Both the position numbers and the translations under genes were made by a program. From NCBI GenBank assembly GCA_012519705.1, contig JAAYPR010000022.1, forward strand, positions 1 through 64,000: a stretch of DNA of 64,000 bases, in the 5' to 3' direction. Positions 53,117 to 62,479 of the stretch are shown here, in pieces. The notes under the pieces are model-generated. The model was not told the DNA's origin, searched no databases, and saw nothing but the letters and a program-made list of their open reading frames with translations. This DNA comes from Campylobacteraceae bacterium (GTDB lineage: Bacteria > Campylobacterota > Campylobacteria > Campylobacterales > Campylobacteraceae). Position 1 is the stretch's first letter, and each line of letters starts with the position of its first letter.

Positions 53117-54592
53117 ATGACAAAAGGACTTTTCTTTTTAGCTGATGAAGAGGTTGAAAACCTAGAACTCATCCAAAATCTTTTAGCAACTAAATTTAAA
53201 AATATCACAACTTTATCGCTCGTTGGCGATGATTTAGAAAACGAAAAAGAGTTAAAAGTTTCACTAGTAGAAGATGGTGAAAAACTTACAAAACTAAAAA
53301 TCATGAGAAAGATAGAAAAAGCTTTAGAGGGAAGCGATTTTATCCTAGTTTTAGGAGATAAAGATAGATTTAACATCTCACTTGCAAAAGATATGAAATT
53401 TCTTATCTTAACCGAGTGTAGTAGCAAACTAGATGTAAACTTTGAAAAGTATAGATTTGACTTCCTAAACTCAAAAAGATTTGCCTATATTTTTGAAAAT
53501 CAAATAACTTTTGAAGAGAGTGGGAAATCAGTCTCTTTTGATGTGCTAGAAGTTAAACCTGAAATTTTTACAAAAGAGTTAAAATCTCCAAATTTAACAA
53601 CTCCGCTAAATTTTGAGTATAACCTTTACAAAAAAGCTGGCGAAAGTATCAAAACCGTAGTTCTTCCAGAGAGTGAAGATGAGAGAATACTAAGAGCATC
53701 TCACACACTTTTACAAAGTAGAGCTGTAAATTTAATCCTTCTTGGAGATGAGAGCGAAGTAAGAACAAAAGCTACAAATTTAGGGCTAAATTTAGACTTA
53801 GCAACCATCATAAATCCAAGTTCTAGTAAATTTCTAGATGAGTTTACGCAGGAGTTTTACAACCTTAGAAAACACAAAGGCGTTACTTTGGAGCAAGCAA
53901 GAGAGATGGTAAAAGATAGAAACTATTTTGGAACCATGTTAGTTCTGCTTGGAAAAGCTGATGCTATGGTAAGTGGTGCGGTTGGAACTACAGCTGATAC
54001 TATCCGCCCTGCCCTTCAAATCATCAAAACAAAAGCAGGAGTTAGCTCTGTAAGCGGTGCTTTTATAATGTGTTTAGAAAATGAAACTCTTCTTTTTGCC
54101 GACTGTGCGATAATGCCAGAACCAAGTGCGAGTGATTTAGCAGGTGTTGCACTAAGCTCATGCGAAACAGCTAAAAACTTTGGAATCGAGCCTAAAATAG
54201 CGATGCTTAGCTACTCAACAGGAGAAAGTGGCACAGGAGCAAGCGTTGAAAAGATGAAAGAAGCTACGGCTTTAGCAAAAGAGAGCTTTAAAGAAGCTGG
54301 ACTTGAAAACGTAGTTGATGGGCCACTTCAGTTTGACGCCGCAGTTGACGCAGTGGTTGCAAAGAAAAAGATGCCAAACTCAAGTGTAGCAGGAAATGCA
54401 AATGTCTTTATTTTCCCTGATTTAAACTCAGGAAATATAACTTACAAAGCAGTTCAAAGACTAGCAAATGGCATCGCTATGGGGCCTATACTTCAAGGAC
54501 TTAAAAAACCAATAAATGACCTAAGTAGAGGTGCTTTGGTTGAAGATATCATAAACACAGTACTTATCAGTGCGATACAATCAGGAGAGTAA
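53117..54592 (+). CDS. pta: Phosphate acetyltransferase Pta
   Basis: A 491-residue enzyme that converts acetyl-CoA and phosphate to acetyl phosphate. The first ~170 residues form the DRTGG/BioD-like N-terminal domain in a shortened form; the PTA domain follows, with LLGKADAMVSGAVGTTADT and SYSTGESGTGASVEKM as landmarks. ATG 53117 is chosen over 53113 as it fits the frame and lies six to seven bases after AAGGAGC. It is directly followed by ackA. Confidence 0.95.
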   Translation: MTKGLFFLADEEVENLELIQNLLATKFKNITTLSLVGDDLENEKELKVSLVEDGEKLTKLKIMRKIEKALEGSDFILVLGDKDRFNISLAKDMKFLILTECSSKLDVNFEKYRFDFLNSKRFAYIFENQITFEESGKSVSFDVLEVKPEIFTKELKSPNLTTPLNFEYNLYKKAGESIKTVVLPESEDERILRASHTLLQSRAVNLILLGDESEVRTKATNLGLNLDLATIINPSSSKFLDEFTQEFYNLRKHKGVTLEQAREMVKDRNYFGTMLVLLGKADAMVSGAVGTTADTIRPALQIIKTKAGVSSVSGAFIMCLENETLLFADCAIMPEPSASDLAGVALSSCETAKNFGIEPKIAMLSYSTGESGTGASVEKMKEATALAKESFKEAGLENVVDGPLQFDAAVDAVVAKKKMPNSSVAGNANVFIFPDLNSGNITYKAVQRLANGIAMGPILQGLKKPINDLSRGALVEDIINTVLISAIQSGE

Positions 54593-54593
54593 T

Positions 54594-55778
54594 ATGAAAA
54601 TTTTAGTTTTAAACTCAGGAAGTAGTTCTATCAAATTTAAACTTTTTGAGATGGAAAGCAAAGCCGTTTTAGCAAGCGGAGTTATCGAAGAGATAGGAAA
54701 TTCAAACTCAAAAGCAGCTATAAAAACAGAAAATGAAAAAATAGAAGAAAAAGTTGATATCCCAAACCACGAAGTTGGAACGGCTATCATGAACGAGCTT
54801 CTTCATAGAAGCGGGGTTTTAAAAGACTTTAACGAACTAAGTGGAATCGGACATAGAGTAGTTCAAGGCGGAGATAGATTTAAAGCATCTTGTTTGGTTG
54901 ATGATAGCGTCATAGAAGCTATTGATGAGCTTTCACTTCTTGCACCACTTCACAACCCTGGGCATTTAGCTGGGATAAAAAGTGTTATGAAAAAAGCACC
55001 AAATATCCCAAATGTTGTTGTTTTTGACACTGTGTTTCACCAAACTATGCCAGAGTATGCTTATATGTATGCCATTCCTTATGAGCTATATCAAAAATAT
55101 GACGTTAGAAAATACGGCTTTCACGGAACTTCGCACAAATATGTAACCGAGCAAGCTGCTAAGTTTATGGGTATAGAGTTAGATAAATTTAACGCTATCT
55201 CACTTCATATTGGAAACGGTGCAAGTGCAACCGCTATAAAAAACGGTAAAAGTGTTGATACTTCTATGGGGATAACTCCGCTTGAAGGGCTTATGATGGG
55301 AACAAGGAGTGGGGATATCGACCCAGCTGCCATCACCTACCTAGCTGAAGCACTAAATACTAGAAGCAAGGAAATTTATAAAATCCTAAACCACAATAGT
55401 GGACTTTTGGGAATTTGCGGTACAAGTGACATTAGAGAAGTAAATAGAAGAATCGTTGAAGAAAACGATGAGATGGCAAAACTAGCTTATAGTATGTATA
55501 TGTATAGGCTAGTTAAATATGTTGGCTCATACGTTGCGATTTTAGGAAGGGTTGATGCGGTGATTTTCACAGCTGGAGTTGGTGAAAACTACGCAAAACT
55601 AAGAAGTGATATCTGCGATAGGATTACGCACCTTGGCGTTCATATCGATGAGGAGCTAAACAACTCAGATAGTAGAGACATCAGATGTATCACAAAAGAA
55701 GACTCTGTTATAAGGGGTTTGGTTGTTCCAACTGATGAAGAACTAGCAATTGCTTTAGAGGTTAAACAACTTATCTAA
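54594..55778 (+). CDS. ackA: Acetate kinase AckA
   Basis: A 394-residue ASKHA-fold kinase that makes ATP and acetate from acetyl phosphate. Signature NSGSSSIKFKLFE at the N terminus, HIGNGASATAI and MMGTRSGDIDP are intact. ATG 54594 is the start, one base after the pta stop, with GGAG six bases upstream; an in-frame codon at 54570 lies inside pta and lacks support. The pair forms the acetate overflow pathway. Confidence 0.97.
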   Translation: MKILVLNSGSSSIKFKLFEMESKAVLASGVIEEIGNSNSKAAIKTENEKIEEKVDIPNHEVGTAIMNELLHRSGVLKDFNELSGIGHRVVQGGDRFKASCLVDDSVIEAIDELSLLAPLHNPGHLAGIKSVMKKAPNIPNVVVFDTVFHQTMPEYAYMYAIPYELYQKYDVRKYGFHGTSHKYVTEQAAKFMGIELDKFNAISLHIGNGASATAIKNGKSVDTSMGITPLEGLMMGTRSGDIDPAAITYLAEALNTRSKEIYKILNHNSGLLGICGTSDIREVNRRIVEENDEMAKLAYSMYMYRLVKYVGSYVAILGRVDAVIFTAGVGENYAKLRSDICDRITHLGVHIDEELNNSDSRDIRCITKEDSVIRGLVVPTDEELAIALEVKQLI

Positions 55779-55790
55779 AAGGAGAGTGAA

Positions 55791-56072
55791 ATGTTAAAAG
55801 ATTTGCTTTATATCGGTGCTGGCGGATTGCTTACAATCCAGGATAGAGTTAGAAAAGAGCTAAATGCTCTTGAAGAACGTGGGAAAATCACAAAAGAAGA
55901 TAGTGATGCGTTTATAGACAAACTTTATGATAGAGCCAAAGCTGAGCATGATAAAAATATGGAGTATTTTAGAGAGGTTGTAGGTGAGCTAAACTTAGCT
56001 ACAAAAGATGATATAGAAGCTCTTAAAGAAAAAATAGAAAGCCTTGAAAAACAGCTTAATGAGAAAAAATGA
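55791..56072 (+). CDS. Phasin-like / coiled-coil small protein
   Basis: A 93-residue helical protein. It begins MLKDLLYIGAGGLLTIQDRVRKEL, like the PhaF/PhaI-type granule-associated family, followed by a long charged amphipathic helix with a coiled-coil end (DIEALKEKIESLEKQLNEKK). Phasins coat polyhydroxyalkanoate granules, but members in Campylobacter have unknown roles and may bind lipids or membranes. AAAGGAG precedes it. It lies between ackA and aarF and overlaps aarF by 14 bases, so it is co-translated with a membrane-lipid-related kinase. Confidence 0.7.
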   Translation: MLKDLLYIGAGGLLTIQDRVRKELNALEERGKITKEDSDAFIDKLYDRAKAEHDKNMEYFREVVGELNLATKDDIEALKEKIESLEKQLNEKK

Positions 56073-57597
56073 GTATAATCCGCTTCGGATTTATAAGGTT
56101 TTTCGCCTACTTTTAACATTTTATCTACTCATCATGAGAAGAGAGAGTCTCTTCTTTTTTAAACCTATAAGCCCAAATGAGATATCTAAAACCATCAACT
56201 CTTTGGGCTCAAGTTTTATAAAAATGGCTCAAGTCTTAGCCACAAGAAGCGACTTTTTCCCTCCTGCTTATCTTAACGAGCTTAAAAAAGTTCACGACTC
56301 ACTGCCACCGATGAGTGAGAGTGAGTTTGAAAAAGTTTACGTGGGTGAAGATAAAATTTTTGCTAAATTTGACAAAATTCCAATCGCTTCTGCTTCCATC
56401 GGGCAAGTTCACGAGGCTTATTTAAAAGATGGCTTAAAAGTGGCTGTAAAACTACGAAGATATGGCATAGTTGAGAGAGTAAAAGCTGATTTGAAAATTA
56501 TAAATTTCTTTAACTACTTATTTAAACCACTCTTTTCTCACTATACAAAAAACTCACTTGAAGCTGTGATAAGCGAGTTTTCAAGCACAATTTTAAAAGA
56601 AGTCAGCATGACAAAAGAGCTTGAAAATTTAAAGAAATTTAGCGAAACCTATAAAAACTCAAATATAATTTTTCCTAAATTTTATGAAGATATCAGTAAC
56701 GATGATATGCTAGTAATGAGTTTTGAAGAGGGTTTTAGGTTTGATGATAGGGAAAATATCGAGAAATTTAGCATTGACATTAGAAAAGTTATAAAAGATT
56801 TGGTTCTGTTTTATGTAGAGCAGATGCTGATTCGTGGCTACTTTCACGCTGACCCACACCCCGGAAATGTATTTATAAACAAAAACTCACAGCTTATTTT
56901 GCTTGACTTTGGGATGGTAAAAAGCGTCCCAAACCAAACAAGGCTTAACATTATCGCACTTTTAAAAGCAGCAAATGAACAAAACTATGAGAAATACATA
57001 GTCGCTTGTAAGAATTTGGGAATTAGTGCTTACGAGACACCAACAGCTATGCTTGCCGAGTTTGTAGAGCAAATTTTTGCGATTTTTGCAAATGATTCAC
57101 TAAAGAAAAGCACTATGCAGGATTTAGCCTTTGAGGTGATGGAAAGCACCGCCAAGTTTCCTTTCAAACTCCCAGCTGAAGCTATTTACATCTTAAGAGT
57201 AAGTGCGATAATAGAAGGACTTGGAACAACTTACATCGAAAACTTTAACGGAGTTAAAGATATTTTGCCGATTTTAGTTGAGAATTTACCGCGTGCCATT
57301 GGGGCAAAAGATACGCTTGTTGATGCGATTTTTGACGAACTTGAAGAACTACCTGAAAACTTGCACCATATAAAAAATAGCTTCTATAAAATAAGCACGG
57401 GAGAAATTGAGACAAACATCTCAAAGCTCCAGCTTAGCTATTTTGAAAAAGCTATAAACGAAAAAATCAACTCTATAATTTTCCCATCTGTTTTGGTGCT
57501 AATATCTTTCTTTCTTCTTTTGGTAAGCGAAGAGAATTCAATCATTTCAACTGTTTTGTTTATCATTGGGATCATAAAGCTTATTTATAGGAAATAA
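56059..57597 (+). CDS. AarF/UbiB (ABC1) family atypical kinase
   Basis: A 512-residue ADCK/UbiB protein kinase-like membrane protein. It has the family's N-terminal FIKMAQVLATRSDFFPP (KxGQ block with Ala instead of Gly), PIASASIGQVHEAY (Ala-rich loop), VAVKLRR (Lys), HADPHPGNVFI (catalytic loop) and LLDFGMVK (metal-binding Asp). The C terminus has one or two membrane helices. UbiB acts in ubiquinone synthesis or lipid transport; Campylobacter has menaquinone only, so a lipid role is more likely here. Start ATG 56059 lies inside the preceding gene. Confidence 0.88.
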   Translation: MRKNEYNPLRIYKVFRLLLTFYLLIMRRESLFFFKPISPNEISKTINSLGSSFIKMAQVLATRSDFFPPAYLNELKKVHDSLPPMSESEFEKVYVGEDKIFAKFDKIPIASASIGQVHEAYLKDGLKVAVKLRRYGIVERVKADLKIINFFNYLFKPLFSHYTKNSLEAVISEFSSTILKEVSMTKELENLKKFSETYKNSNIIFPKFYEDISNDDMLVMSFEEGFRFDDRENIEKFSIDIRKVIKDLVLFYVEQMLIRGYFHADPHPGNVFINKNSQLILLDFGMVKSVPNQTRLNIIALLKAANEQNYEKYIVACKNLGISAYETPTAMLAEFVEQIFAIFANDSLKKSTMQDLAFEVMESTAKFPFKLPAEAIYILRVSAIIEGLGTTYIENFNGVKDILPILVENLPRAIGAKDTLVDAIFDELEELPENLHHIKNSFYKISTGEIETNISKLQLSYFEKAINEKINSIIFPSVLVLISFFLLLVSEENSIISTVLFIIGIIKLIYRK

Positions 57598-57602
57598 GCT
57601 TT
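57576..57602. terminator. Convergent terminator after aarF
   Basis: A perfect 11-bp inverted repeat (AAAGCTTATTT and complement) with a five-base loop covers the aarF stop codon and lies just before the end of the convergent EIIC-like gene. Confidence 0.7.
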
Positions 57603-57607
57603 AAATT

Positions 57608-58666
57608 TTATCTTATCTCAGCAAGTTTCATATCACCAAATTTTATCCAACCCTTTTTTCTCATATATTCACTAACTGCGAGTGCTATCACAGCGGGTAA
57701 GATAAAGTGCATAAGAGCTATTTGAACTAAAACTTCACTCGAAGAGCCCATAACTTCTATCATAGCAAACTGCCCAACTAAGCCACTTGTACCCATTCCA
57801 GCACCTTGAGCGTTTGAAGTCATGCCTAAAACTGCTGAAGAAATCGGACCAAGCACGGCAGAAGCGACAATGGCTGGTATCCAAATCTTTGGATTTCTAG
57901 CGATGTTTGGGACTTGAAGCATAGATGTACCTATGCCTTGAGCGATAAATCCACCCATTTTGTTCTCTCTATACGATGCCGTGGCAAAGCCTATCATATT
58001 TGCACAGCACCCAACAGTCGCAGCTCCTGCGGCGATGCCATCAAGCCCTAAAGATATCGCAAGGGCAGCCGATGAAATAGGAAGAGTCAGAATCATCCCC
58101 ATCAAAACCGAAACTATTATACCCATCGGGATCGGCTGAAGCTCGGTTGCTGTGTTGATGATAGCTCCAAGCCCTGACATCACACTAACCATCACAGGAC
58201 TAATAAACTGCCCAACTATGCCACCCACGATAATGGTGGTCATAGGAACTATAACGATATCAACCTTTGTTTTGCCAGCAACTAGCTTTGAAACTTCAGC
58301 TGCAACTAGAGCTGCTACAAACGCCCCAAAAGGCTCGCCTATCACAATTTTTGTGGTAGACGCATCAAACACTATACTCCCAGCCCCCACAGCTCCAACC
58401 GCCACACATGACATTATAGCTAGAGTCGGAGCTTTAACAGCGTAGGCTACACCAACTGCAATAGCTGGACCCATCAGTCTTTGAGCGATATTTCCAAAAT
58501 GCACAAGCATATCAATTCCCGCAAGCACTCCGATTTGCTTAATGATAAGCCCTATAAGAAGTGATGAAAAAAGCCCCCACGCCATGCCGTTTAGGGCGTT
58601 GATGATATAGTCGTTGATTTTAGAGCCAAGTGATTTTTCTTTTTTAGCTTCCATTGTAGCTTTCAT
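57608..58666 (-). CDS. Orphan PTS EIIC-like membrane protein (PfoR/EIIC_2 type)
   Basis: A 352-residue membrane protein with about nine to ten helices, glycine- and alanine-rich, that resembles the PTS_EIIC_2/PfoR-type membrane family (for example KAPTLAIMSCVAVGAVGAGS and GCCANMIGFATASYRENK). No EIIA, EIIB, EI or HPr gene is seen in the window, and Campylobacter in general lacks a working PTS, so it probably transports or senses without phosphorylation. GGCGGGAA lies before ATG 58666. The true substrate is unknown. Confidence 0.68.
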   Translation of the reverse strand: MKATMEAKKEKSLGSKINDYIINALNGMAWGLFSSLLIGLIIKQIGVLAGIDMLVHFGNIAQRLMGPAIAVGVAYAVKAPTLAIMSCVAVGAVGAGSIVFDASTTKIVIGEPFGAFVAALVAAEVSKLVAGKTKVDIVIVPMTTIIVGGIVGQFISPVMVSVMSGLGAIINTATELQPIPMGIIVSVLMGMILTLPISSAALAISLGLDGIAAGAATVGCCANMIGFATASYRENKMGGFIAQGIGTSMLQVPNIARNPKIWIPAIVASAVLGPISSAVLGMTSNAQGAGMGTSGLVGQFAMIEVMGSSSEVLVQIALMHFILPAVIALAVSEYMRKKGWIKFGDMKLAEIR

Positions 58667-58814
58667 TTCCCGCCTTTATTTTGAGTTTAAATATGAGATT
58701 TTAGCAAATTTTAGGTTTTTAATTAATAAAAGTTTGAAATTTAGATGAAAAAGTTTTGAAAAAGTAATTATATAGAGAATTTACCCTTTTAAAAGTAGCA
58801 AATTCTCCCTAAAC

Positions 58815-60245
58815 TCATATAAAATTCGGTGCATCATTTGAGAAAAGTATCAAATCCCCTGCCCTAGTTTTTTCGCCTAAAACTTTGGTTAGCTCGCTTT
58901 TATCTTTTAGTACTATAAGCTTTTTCTCATCTATTATGCTTTTAAAAATATCAGCGTTTAGCTCGCCTGTGATGATGACTAAATCAAAGACCTCATTTAT
59001 CCTTTTAGCTAAGTTTTCGTTCATCTCTTTTGTGGCTTCTACGATGCCAGGGGTTATGACGACTTTTCTATTTTCATACTCAACTACTAGGTTATAGCTC
59101 TCGCTCATCCCCTCTAAGTTGCCATTAAAGCTATCATCTATGATGAACTTCCCGCCAGCTTCAATCTTTTGAAGCCTATGCTCGACGCTTTGCAAATTTG
59201 CAACTTGGTTTTGGATTTCTTTTATATCCATACCGAGATATTTTGCTGTATTTATACAAGCGGCTAAATTTGAAGCGTTAAACTTACCTAAAATAGGTGC
59301 TTCAAACCTATAAATCTCGCCATCAAATTTCATATCAAACTTTAAAGACTCCAAATTTGCCTCAACGCCGCTTAAATTTGAGTTATAAATCACAGTCTTT
59401 TCATCTCCGCTGTCTTTAGCTGAGCTATGAACAAAAGCCATCTTTAAATTTGACGAAGCAAGGGCTTCAAGCTTAGTTTTTCTTATATTTTCTATGGTTT
59501 TGAAGTATTCGATATGTTGCTCGCCGATTTCGCCAACTATCACGATGCTAGGCTGTAAAAAACTAGTTATCTCTTCTATATCGCCGCTTTGTCTTGCCCC
59601 AGCTTCTGCTATGTAAATTTCAGTGTCTTTAGGCAACTCTTCATTTATATCTTTAACCAAACCCATCAATGTATTTACGCTTCTTGGGGTTTTGTAGCAT
59701 TTAAACTCTTTTTCTAAAATTTGATATAAGAAGTTTTTTATACTTGTTTTGCCGTAACTTGCGGTGATTTCTATAATGGTTAAATTTGGCATGCCTTCTA
59801 GCTTTTTAGCAGCTTGTTTTATGAAAAGTAAGGACTGGTATTTTTCAAAGCTAAAACTTATCAAAAACGTCACCGCCAAAGGCAAAAATAGTGGTAAAAC
59901 AGCAGCTTTCTCATAAAGTAAGATATCTATAAAAATAGTTGTCAAAACTAAAATAACAAAAAACCTTTTAACTCTAGCGGTAAAAACTAGCTTTTTATCA
60001 AGTTTTTTATGCCAAAAAAATAGAAGTGGCAGATAAATAAGATAAAAATAAGCGTAAAAATAGAGCTCATTTAAAGCATTTAAGCCAAAATATAAAACTA
60101 TCGGCAAAAACAGATAAAGAGCGTGCCAAAGCGGCTTTGTAAAGTGAAAAAACACCCTTTCAAACCTATATGAAAACCACTGAAGCGTGGTTATAAGGTA
60201 AAATCCAAGTGTTAAAATAAACAAAATATGAGTTATAAACATCAT
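58815..60245 (-). CDS. murF: UDP-MurNAc-tripeptide:D-Ala-D-Ala ligase MurF
   Basis: A 476-residue Mur ligase with an added N-terminal membrane region (about residues 1-135 with five or so helices), as in other Campylobacter MurF proteins. The ATP-binding loop TASYGKTSIKNFL, AEAGARQSGDIEE and GEIGEQHIEYF, and the substrate part DDSFNGNLEGM are recognisable. It adds D-Ala-D-Ala, made by Ddl nearby, to the peptidoglycan precursor. The start overlaps the hydrolase gene's stop (ATGA). Confidence 0.93.
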   Translation of the reverse strand: MMFITHILFILTLGFYLITTLQWFSYRFERVFFHFTKPLWHALYLFLPIVLYFGLNALNELYFYAYFYLIYLPLLFFWHKKLDKKLVFTARVKRFFVILVLTTIFIDILLYEKAAVLPLFLPLAVTFLISFSFEKYQSLLFIKQAAKKLEGMPNLTIIEITASYGKTSIKNFLYQILEKEFKCYKTPRSVNTLMGLVKDINEELPKDTEIYIAEAGARQSGDIEEITSFLQPSIVIVGEIGEQHIEYFKTIENIRKTKLEALASSNLKMAFVHSSAKDSGDEKTVIYNSNLSGVEANLESLKFDMKFDGEIYRFEAPILGKFNASNLAACINTAKYLGMDIKEIQNQVANLQSVEHRLQKIEAGGKFIIDDSFNGNLEGMSESYNLVVEYENRKVVITPGIVEATKEMNENLAKRINEVFDLVIITGELNADIFKSIIDEKKLIVLKDKSELTKVLGEKTRAGDLILFSNDAPNFI

Positions 60246-62479
60246 CTCTCTTCCCTCTCCATCTTCTCAATCGCTCTTTTTATTCTCTCGATATAAATAT
60301 CACTAAATCTTTTTACCGGCTCTTTTTTAGGAGTTTCTACAGGAGTTTCTGCTTTAATGGCTTCTTGCGTTTTTAAAATTTCATCTTCAAAAACTTCGCT
60401 GACTTCTTGGTTGTCAAGATAAGTTTTTATATCGGTTTTGGTTTTAAACTCTTCGTTGTCAAAGATTTCTTCTTTTTTATTTTGAGTCTCTTTTTTAGGC
60501 TCTACGGCTTTTGTTTCTACAGTCTCTGTTTTAGTCTCTATACTAGCTTCTTCTGTTTCATCGCTAATTGCAATTTCTTCTTTATACTCTCTTTCAACCG
60601 CCTCGCTAACATTTGAATAGAAAAGCTCCATTTGGGGCTCTATAATTTCTAGCTCATCTTCTAGTTTTTCTAAACTTTCTGTTTTACTCTCAGCAATTTC
60701 TAAAATTTCACTATCTAGCTCATCTTTTTCTAAAATTTCCTCTTCTTTATACTCTCTCTCTATAGCTTCACTTACATCACTGCCAAAACTTTCAAACTCT
60801 TCTTTTTGCTCAGAAATTTCTATAATCTCTTCTTTTAAATCAGTTTCTAAAATCTCATCTGCTGATTTAATATCTTTTAAAACTGGCTCTTTTGGTTTGT
60901 AATCTCTCTCAATTACATCGCTGACGTTGCCGTAAAAATTATCTATTTTTGGTTCAGCTGGCTTTATATCTAATTTAGTTTTTATCGTTTTTAGCTCTTT
61001 GTTATCTTTTTTATCTTCTATGTTTTCCAAATTTAGAGTTTCTTTAGGCTGGTAATCTCTCTCAACCACCTCACTAACATTTCCATAAAAATTGTTAAAT
61101 TCTTGTTTTTCAGGTTCTTTGATTTCTTCTATATTTTCTAAATTTTCGCTAGAATATATTTCCACCACTTCGCCTACTTCATCTCCGAATAACTCTAAGA
61201 CTCTATCTTCTTCATTTTCTATCTCATTTTCTAAAACTGCTTCTTCTAAAATTTCCACTTCTACATTTTCAGAAATTTCCTCTTCTATATTCTCTATTAT
61301 CTCCTCTTCTTCTTTATAATCTCTTTCAATAACTTCACTAACATTTCCGTAAAAGTTCTCTATTTTAGGCTCTTCTACTGTATTTTTTTCGGTTTCGATT
61401 TTTTTGGTTTCTAAAATTTCAATATTTATTTCGCTATCCGCCTCACCCTCAATGATTTCTGGCTCTGTTTCCAAGCCCGCATCTTTAGGCGAATACTCCC
61501 TTTCAAAAACATCGCTAACTCCACCAAAAAAACCGCTCTCAACAGTTTTTTTAACCTCTTCTTCTGTTTTGTATGGGTTTTTTTCTAAGTTTTTTTCTTC
61601 TTTAAAACTACTTTTTAAACTCTCTATTATGGCTTTGCTTTTTTTTGAACTCTTATCTAAACTATCTCTTTCAAAAATTCCCTCTATCCCAGAGTCACTA
61701 TCTAGCTCTATAACATCCGAAATTTCATCCAAACTATTGTCCACAACCTCGCTACTATCATCAACAAATTTAGCACTCACAGTTTGGGCTATAAATTTAG
61801 AGTGAAGCAAGAAGAAAAAGTGATCCCCGCTCAGCGGATAAAACTCACTTCCTTTTATAAGTCTGTTTATAAGTTCACCACTTTTTACACTTACTGCTTT
61901 ATCGCCCTCGCCCCAAAATATAAGAGTTTTAGAAGTTGTTTTTGCAAATATTTCTCTAAAGTCTTCATCCACCACATTTTTAAGAGTTTCATACATCTCT
62001 CTACTCATACCCTCTACATCTTTTGTAGCAAAAAGTTTGTATAAGCTTCCAAAACCAGCTTTTTTAAATGCTTTAAAAGTCTTAATTTTAGCTCTAACGA
62101 TAAAAGGTTTTTCTTCCACGATGCCAGCGGTACTTAGTAAAACTAAGTTTTTAGGCTTTAAAAGAGTTGCAACTTTACCACCAAAACTATGTCCCATGAT
62201 TATATGTGGCTCATTTGGCATAGTTTTTATAAACTCTTTTATGATAAATGCGTATTTTTTAGTATTAAGTGGATCAAACATATTGCTCCCACCAAAACCA
62301 GGTAAATCTACATAAATTTGCTTAATATTATCAAAATGCTTCTCAAAAGCTTTTATCATAAGCTCTTTGTTTGCACCCCAGCCGTGAAGGATTAAAATGT
62401 AGTTGTTAAATTTTGGGTTTTTTATCTCGTAGCTTATTTTATAAGTTTTACCAAATGCCTTTATCTCTCTAATTGCCAT
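60242..62479 (-). CDS. Alpha/beta hydrolase with ~500-residue acidic repeat tail
   Basis: A 745-residue fusion. Residues 1-240 are an alpha/beta hydrolase: LHGWGANKE oxyanion block, nucleophile elbow GHSFGG (Ser98), Asp193 in GEGDKA and His220 in SGDHF make a full triad. Residues 240-745 are low-complexity, very rich in Glu, Asp, Lys, Ile and Val. They hold six clear and about two degenerate copies of FYGNVSEVIERDYK (also GVSDVFEREY, SDVSEAIEREY, NVSEAVEREY) spaced roughly 50-80 residues apart. The C. jejuni counterpart, as I recall, is only the hydrolase domain. The tail ends with a basic helix (DIYIERIKRAIEKMEREER). It overlaps murF and the antitoxin gene. Confidence 0.85.
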   Translation of the reverse strand: MAIREIKAFGKTYKISYEIKNPKFNNYILILHGWGANKELMIKAFEKHFDNIKQIYVDLPGFGGSNMFDPLNTKKYAFIIKEFIKTMPNEPHIIMGHSFGGKVATLLKPKNLVLLSTAGIVEEKPFIVRAKIKTFKAFKKAGFGSLYKLFATKDVEGMSREMYETLKNVVDEDFREIFAKTTSKTLIFWGEGDKAVSVKSGELINRLIKGSEFYPLSGDHFFFLLHSKFIAQTVSAKFVDDSSEVVDNSLDEISDVIELDSDSGIEGIFERDSLDKSSKKSKAIIESLKSSFKEEKNLEKNPYKTEEEVKKTVESGFFGGVSDVFEREYSPKDAGLETEPEIIEGEADSEINIEILETKKIETEKNTVEEPKIENFYGNVSEVIERDYKEEEEIIENIEEEISENVEVEILEEAVLENEIENEEDRVLELFGDEVGEVVEIYSSENLENIEEIKEPEKQEFNNFYGNVSEVVERDYQPKETLNLENIEDKKDNKELKTIKTKLDIKPAEPKIDNFYGNVSDVIERDYKPKEPVLKDIKSADEILETDLKEEIIEISEQKEEFESFGSDVSEAIEREYKEEEILEKDELDSEILEIAESKTESLEKLEDELEIIEPQMELFYSNVSEAVEREYKEEIAISDETEEASIETKTETVETKAVEPKKETQNKKEEIFDNEEFKTKTDIKTYLDNQEVSEVFEDEILKTQEAIKAETPVETPKKEPVKRFSDIYIERIKRAIEKMEREER

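Noticed and set aside
58775-58807. Inverted repeat GAGAATTT / AAATTCTC after murF as a terminator
   Set aside because: The stem is short and AT-rich with a long loop, and there is no tight T-run next to it; it may be chance in this AT-rich DNA.
60407-61805. Plus-strand open frames opposite the hydrolase tail
   Set aside because: They encode Ser/Phe/Leu-rich low-complexity peptides that mirror the Glu/Lys-rich repeat codons on the minus strand and have no ribosome sites.
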